Assembly (NCBI GenBank): GCA_046296195.1
Contig: JBKBLR010000001.1
Location: 214,810-278,809 of the forward strand
DNA length: 64,000 nucleotides
From: Amphiplicatus sp046296195
GTDB lineage: Bacteria > Pseudomonadota > Alphaproteobacteria > Caulobacterales > Parvularculaceae
Reading direction: 5' to 3'
The position numbers and the translations under genes are program-made. The notes below the pieces were generated by a model. The model searched no databases and was not told where the DNA came from. It saw nothing but the letters and a program-made list of their open reading frames with translations. Of the stretch, positions 60,701 through 64,000 are shown in pieces; positions within the stretch are counted from its first letter, which is position 1, and each line of letters opens with the position of its first letter.

Positions 60701-62758
60701 CGCCGCCGTGCGCTGAAGGTTGACCTCGCGCCCATCGAAATTCTCCGGCGGCGTTTCCCGGCCGTTGAGGTAAAGCGTCGGTCGAAGGGCCGGGTCATGC
60801 CTGACGCCGAGATTGATGCTCGAAGCGGACGGCGTCATGCCCGGCGTCGGATAGACGAAGTCGTTGCCGGCGGCCTGGCCGTTCAGCCAGGCCTTGTCGA
60901 ATTTGAGGTAGTCCGTATCGGGATTGACCGCCTCCGGCGCCGTCCCGGCCGCCGCCGGCGCCGGTTCGCGCAGCTTCGTCACATGGAAGTTCGCCCGCCA
61001 TACCGCCCCGCCGCGCGCGTCGACGAATTGCGAGCCGGCGCTGCCGGCGTGACGGGTGTTGTCGCGGCAGAGGACGAGGCCATACCCGTCGGGAAGACTT
61101 TCCTCGTCGACCTGGACGACGTGGGTGCGCGGGCTCACCCCTTCGAAATGGTAGAGCCCGTTCTCGTCGCTGACGGTGGTGAAGCCGTTTTCGAGGTAGA
61201 GCCGGACGCCCTCGACGCCCTTCGCCTTGACGGGAGCCTCGCAGCCGTCCTCGACGATGCGGCCGATGATGGTGAGCGAGGAGCGGAGGAAATCGTCGAC
61301 GACGTCAACGACCGCCTCGGCCCGGTTTGAAACCGGCGCGCCGGCGGCGTTGACCCCTTGCGCGCTGTTGACCGCGGGCCCGAGCGGGGCGCCGGCGGTG
61401 ACTTCAGCGACATAGGTGATCGTGATCCGTCCGCCTGGCGGCAAGAGACCGGCGTCGAGGGTCAGGGTGCGGCCGTCGGCGGCGATCGTGGGGTCGGTGA
61501 TCGCCGACCCATCTGCCCGGGCCGAGCCCTTCTGGTAGCGGAAGGCCACGGGCAGCGTGTCGACGAGGCGGGCCGGGACCGCGGTCGCGCCGCGGTTCTC
61601 GACCGTCAGGCGGTAGCGTACGAAATCGCCCGCCGAGGCGGTCGAAGCGCCGGCGGCTTTCGTGAGCAGAACCTCCGTCGACGGATCGAGCGGATAGTCG
61701 AGTTCGAGGTCGGCGGCGCCGGTCAGCGTGAAGGGGGCCCCGTATGACCCCGGAATGATGGTAAAGGGCGCGTTGGCGAGGGAGTCGAACGCCGGCGGCA
61801 GGACTGAGGACGGGCCGGTATAGCCGGCGGGCGGCGTCACCAGGAGCCGGTAGGTCCCCGGGGCCATGATCGGAAACACGAACTGGCCGGGATTGAGCGC
61901 GTAGACCATGCCGCCCGCGTCGGTGACGGTCGAGCCGGTGGTGATGGTCGACGGGTAGGCCGACACGCCATCAATCCCGAAGACCGCCGCAGGCAGGCCG
62001 GTCGCATCATCGACGATCGTCACCACGACGCCGTCGAGCAGCGCGCCGGTCAGGCTGTCGAAGACGCGCCCGAACGGATCGACGCCGGCGTTGGCGGTCG
62101 AAACCTCCGTCGCGTCGAACGGGTCCTGATAGCGGGCGGTGAGGGTTTGCCCGTGCGCGATGGTCAAGACGGCGTCGTCGGTGACGGGCGTTCCGTTGGC
62201 GGAGGGAATCCAGGCGAAGAATTCGCCGGTGTTCGGGCCGCTTTCGAACAATCGCAGCGTCACGAAATCGCCGTTTTCCGTTGAGATCGTGGCGATGATC
62301 GTTTCAATCAGCGCCGGATCGCCGTTCTGGCCGGGATCGGTGACGCGGATGATGACCGGCTCGCCGACGAAATAGGCGGACGCGGGCGCAAGCGGCACGG
62401 GCGCAGCGGTGTTGACTGTCGCCCCGCCCGCCGTCACCAGCGGCCCGACCGGCTGGAACGGGCCGCCGGCGCCGTTCTGATAGAGGGCGCCGTTGAGCTG
62501 CGTCGGGACCGCCGAGGAAGTTGTCGGCGCATAGCGGAAGAAGTCGATCGTCGACGGCGTGCGGTGCGCTTCGATGGTGAAGATCGCATCCGGCGTCGTC
62601 AGCGTCGACGTCACGCCGCCAAGCGTGAACTCGATCTGCGCGCGATTGACGACCTGCGTTCCGAGCGGAGCGGCGAAGGCGGCGAGAGGCGCGACCGCGA
62701 GCAACGCCGCGGCGCCGATCCGCCGCATCAAGCCCGCTATCAACCCCCGCCTGATCAC
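57731..62758 (-). CDS. Giant DUF11/SdrD-B-type surface protein with predicted outer-membrane barrel (1675 aa)
   Basis: After a signal peptide (LAVAPLAAFAAP), residues about 30-350 are Ig-like or carboxypeptidase-regulatory-like beta domains (RVFDSLTGALLDGVVVTIVD, APGTYRLLVTPPAGYTG). A DUF11 repeat spans about 356-490 (DFVRYRLTVENRG, VDTLPVAFRYQKG), and an SdrD-B/CnaB-like domain about 500-570 (GVEGVRLYLENGF, GLYHFEGV). From about 900 to the end the protein alternates short polar/hydrophobic strands typical of an outer-membrane barrel (GDRSTQDYEAQSRYPVYLKA, YADYEIDFETGEIIF, LSFGWNFEGFEDRD, YLKLRVKF). I use the GTG at 62758; an ATG is at 62728. It is the centre of a three-gene operon with two DUF11 proteins. 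Confidence 0.75.
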   Translation of the reverse strand: MIRRGLIAGLMRRIGAAALLAVAPLAAFAAPLGTQVVNRAQIEFTLGGVTSTLTTPDAIFTIEAHRTPSTIDFFRYAPTTSSAVPTQLNGALYQNGAGGPFQPVGPLVTAGGATVNTAAPVPLAPASAYFVGEPVIIRVTDPGQNGDPALIETIIATISTENGDFVTLRLFESGPNTGEFFAWIPSANGTPVTDDAVLTIAHGQTLTARYQDPFDATEVSTANAGVDPFGRVFDSLTGALLDGVVVTIVDDATGLPAAVFGIDGVSAYPSTITTGSTVTDAGGMVYALNPGQFVFPIMAPGTYRLLVTPPAGYTGPSSVLPPAFDSLANAPFTIIPGSYGAPFTLTGAADLELDYPLDPSTEVLLTKAAGASTASAGDFVRYRLTVENRGATAVPARLVDTLPVAFRYQKGSARADGSAITDPTIAADGRTLTLDAGLLPPGGRITITYVAEVTAGAPLGPAVNSAQGVNAAGAPVSNRAEAVVDVVDDFLRSSLTIIGRIVEDGCEAPVKAKGVEGVRLYLENGFTTVSDENGLYHFEGVSPRTHVVQVDEESLPDGYGLVLCRDNTRHAGSAGSQFVDARGGAVWRANFHVTKLREPAPAAAGTAPEAVNPDTDYLKFDKAWLNGQAAGNDFVYPTPGMTPSASSINLGVRHDPALRPTLYLNGRETPPENFDGREVNLQRTAALTRWKGVDLREGENVFVARLRNEAGVEVARVERVVPFISRAERAALLEDRSSLFADGKSRPVVAIRVTDGAGRPVRAGRLLAVEVSAPYRTVARARAEERNALDEPLSALSSIPVGQDGVALVELEPTVETGPLRLEVALEDGRRRTFQTYVKPAPRGWIVVGLAEGEGRLEDRDGATAPSAADLLGDGRIAGFAKGTVKGGWLVTLAGDSAKKRERADGPLLLDVNPDERYPIFGDRSTQDYEAQSRYPVYLKAEKDAFRGVFGDFDSGLTDSKLARYSRRLSGLGVDYQGERFEFSGFATDTNQAFVRDEIAADGTSGRYRLSAAPLIRNSETITIETRDRFRPDVILSSVTLQRYADYEIDFETGEIIFRLPVPAADAAFNPNVILVDYETSAPVERALTAGGRGAVKFLGGRAEAGATFIHEEGTDAAPETVDLAGADLVVNLTDATELRAEFARSFRNSAAGSSEANAILVEASHTGDRLDAKAYYSEVEPDFGLGQQTSATVGVRRYGAEVRVRIDEFDGGLTTEAATRSVEAKAYREENLATGAAREIAEVALRQDGAKTSGAVGLRGVRESPETGPDREGLFVTAQLSRRFEKLGLSLRAAREQPVAGDDASALFPTRTSFGFDQRLFDGFTLSATHEVLSGEAVSQSNTIVGLKAEPWAGGVLTFSGDRLSQDAGERIGATFGLDQQVKLSDKWTGSLGLSRREDLKTAGGVDRVDDIVPDRPRSPFEQASGAFTSVYVGAGFRDKATSGSGRFEIRKSEEGERYMAATAAARELSEQISFGAAGRFEQNNNETRPDERRFEARLGASWRPHDDGVVIFNRLDVKQQSVDLEQKSWKAVHNFALNAQASERLQLSVNHGIKYSAFSADGADLSGLTQLAGLEARYDVTAKIDIGFHAEALYSWNSGALQYSYGPSIGASPAKNVWLSFGWNFEGFEDRDFAAAEYSAAGPYLKLRVKFDQHTAKGLLDAISPRGQETGRP

Positions 62759-62870
62759 GCCACCCCGATCCCCTTCGGCCCACTCTTTCGACCGCCCTCT
62801 AAGACGCCGCCGCCGCACCGGGGTTTCCGGGCGGCGGCGGTCATGAGGAATTGACCCTTTCCGCCCGCGC

Positions 62871-63986
62871 CTATCTGACGAGCGCGCGGATGGTCACCGT
62901 GCCCGTCGCGCCCGGCGCGAGCGACGCGCCGGTGAGCGAAACGGCGCAGGCGGTCGTGCAGCCGCCCGCCGGATTGGACAGCGTGCCGGCAACCGAGAAG
63001 CCCGACTGAGCCGAGGATACGAACTGCACTTCGTCCGGCAGGACGTCGCTGATCGCGATGTTGGTCGCGGTCGCCGAGGCGCCGGCGGCGTTCGAGGCCG
63101 AGATCACATACTCGACGCAGGCGCCGGGCGTCGCAAAGCCGCCGGTGATGGTGTCGGTGGCGCAGTTCGTCGGATTGGTGCGGACGACCGCGACCGTCTT
63201 GTTGGCGGTGAGCGATGCTGCGGCGACCGTATAGCGCCCGGTCGCGGAATGCGCGCCGTCATTGGCGACGTCTTCCGGCGCGCCGGCCGTGCCGGCGCCG
63301 TCGGCGAGGACATCCTGCGCCGCGCCGGTCAGCGTGTTCGTGGCCGCCGCGGTTATCTCCGTGCCGGGCGTCGAGGCGTAGGCGGGATCGAGCGAAACCG
63401 TCGGGAAGTAAGAGTCGGCGATCAGGATGACGTCGTCGAACTGTCCGTCCGTCGCGCTGATCGGCACGTTGGCGGTCAGGATCACCCAGATCGTCGCGTC
63501 CGGGGCGACGTCCGCGGTGACGCCTGCGCCGAGCGTGTAGGCCGTGCCCGCGCCAGCGTCGTCGACGCCCGGCGTGAAGACGCCGTCATTGCCGGCGTCG
63601 GCGTAATAGACCGCTGAATAGGTTCCGATGTCGAGCGTGTCGGCGCCGACGTCTTTGAGCGACAGGCGCCAGGCGGTGTTGTCGTTGCCGCTGTTGAGGA
63701 CGCCGTAAACGACGCGCGCGCCGATCTGGCCCGGCGACACGGTCGCGTTCGAGACCGTCGTCACCGTGAGGTCGACCTTGCGGTCGACGGTGAAGAGCGT
63801 CGGCGCGCCCGATGTGTCGATCTGCGTCTGCGCGACGCCGCCGACCTGATAGTCGAGCGTGAAAGAGTTTGAGACGGTGGCGCCGGCGCTGACGCCGGCG
63901 GCGTAAGCGGGCGCGGCGCCCAGGACCGCGGCGGCCGCCGCACCGAAAAACGCAACGCTCCGCAGAGCGCGGCCGAGACTCTTCAT
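62871..63986 (-). CDS. Secreted DUF11-domain protein
   Basis: The 371-residue protein has a signal peptide cut near APAYAAG and begins its mature part with SAGATVSNSFTLDYQVGGV, which is also the opening theme of the giant downstream protein (VVNRAQIEFTLGGV). The mid part holds Asp/Gly-rich loops (VYYADAGNDGVFTPGVDDAG, DATIWVILTANVP). The C-terminus is a DUF11 domain (YVISASNAAGAS, ISDVLPDEVQFV). The ATG at 63986 is used; a TTG two codons upstream is possible. It is the first gene seen of the operon that continues through the barrel and GEVED genes; the giant gene starts 112 bases downstream. Genes upstream may lie beyond the window. Confidence 0.75.
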   Translation of the reverse strand: MKSLGRALRSVAFFGAAAAAVLGAAPAYAAGVSAGATVSNSFTLDYQVGGVAQTQIDTSGAPTLFTVDRKVDLTVTTVSNATVSPGQIGARVVYGVLNSGNDNTAWRLSLKDVGADTLDIGTYSAVYYADAGNDGVFTPGVDDAGAGTAYTLGAGVTADVAPDATIWVILTANVPISATDGQFDDVILIADSYFPTVSLDPAYASTPGTEITAAATNTLTGAAQDVLADGAGTAGAPEDVANDGAHSATGRYTVAAASLTANKTVAVVRTNPTNCATDTITGGFATPGACVEYVISASNAAGASATATNIAISDVLPDEVQFVSSAQSGFSVAGTLSNPAGGCTTACAVSLTGASLAPGATGTVTIRALVR

Positions 63987-64000
63987 GCGCAATTCCCCAT

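Noticed and set aside
1..64000. CRISPR arrays, prophage and insertion sequences
   Set aside because: No regularly spaced repeats, transposase or integrase motifs, or phage structural genes were seen. The only tandem repeat is the short heptamer run at 55446.

Overview
The window is 64 kb of high-GC chromosome, most likely from a free-living, Gram-negative, aerobic alphaproteobacterium of the Caulobacter/Hyphomonas/Parvularcula type. This rests on the gene families (COQ7, HemJ, LptFG, MtaB-FtsY-YciB, a cyanide-insensitive-type bd oxidase, a TonB receptor, LolA) and on a replication-origin-like interval flanked by hemE and a DUF299 gene that carries CtrA-type and W-box-type motifs, as in Caulobacter. 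Two runs of ten N show that this is a draft scaffold. There is no phage, insertion sequence or CRISPR array.

Layout. 1-9.9 kb: a partial Ntn-hydrolase-like gene, two tiny membrane proteins, a GT87-like membrane protein with SelO, threonine ammonia-lyase (interrupted by a gap and apparently chimeric there), a frameshifted PhoX-like gene, and an NfeD-NfeD2-slipin operon. 10-16 kb: TonB receptor, TusA-like protein, a Sel1/peptidoglycan-binding protein coupled to a gapped beta-helix protein, and tRNA-Leu(CAA). 16-20 kb: ExoD-like protein, DsbB-COQ7, and an M2 peptidase lipoprotein. 20.3-26.6 kb: the origin neighbourhood. ppsR-maf-aroE-coaE runs left and hemE-hemJ-rho runs right from a 424-bp gap that is the best oriC candidate. 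26.6-32.3 kb: CioAB with a small partner, then a toxin-antitoxin pair coupled to a membrane protein and a secreted HExxH protein. 32.4-36 kb: amidohydrolase, gamma-glutamyltransferase, DUF1223 protein. 36-40.4 kb: three glycosyltransferases and a flippase-like membrane protein. 40.5-46.2 kb: lptF-lptG-mtaB, a histone-H1-like small protein, ftsY-yciB. 46.2-55.4 kb: housekeeping genes (Nudix, MarR with a lysine-rich tail, SpoU methyltransferase, SemiSWEET with a kynureninase-like enzyme, xthA, TSUP transporter, LolA, Trm112-like, LON-domain, thioredoxin-TPR, YbaK). 55.5 kb: tRNA-Gly(GCC). 55.6-64 kb: a three-gene operon of large secreted DUF11/GEVED proteins around a 1675-residue protein that looks like surface domains fused to an outer-membrane barrel.

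How the genes fit together. Most of the window serves the envelope: LPS transport (LptFG), lipoprotein transport (LolA), membrane targeting (FtsY), disulfide formation (DsbB), glycan assembly, membrane quality control (NfeD/slipin) and large surface proteins. COQ7 and CioAB belong to quinone-linked respiration, and HemE/HemJ supply haem. The points most worth following are the oriC candidate, the chimeric segment inside ilvA, the toxin-antitoxin-metalloprotease operon with its palindromic operator, a terminator inside a leader near 51.9 kb, and the giant DUF11 barrel operon.
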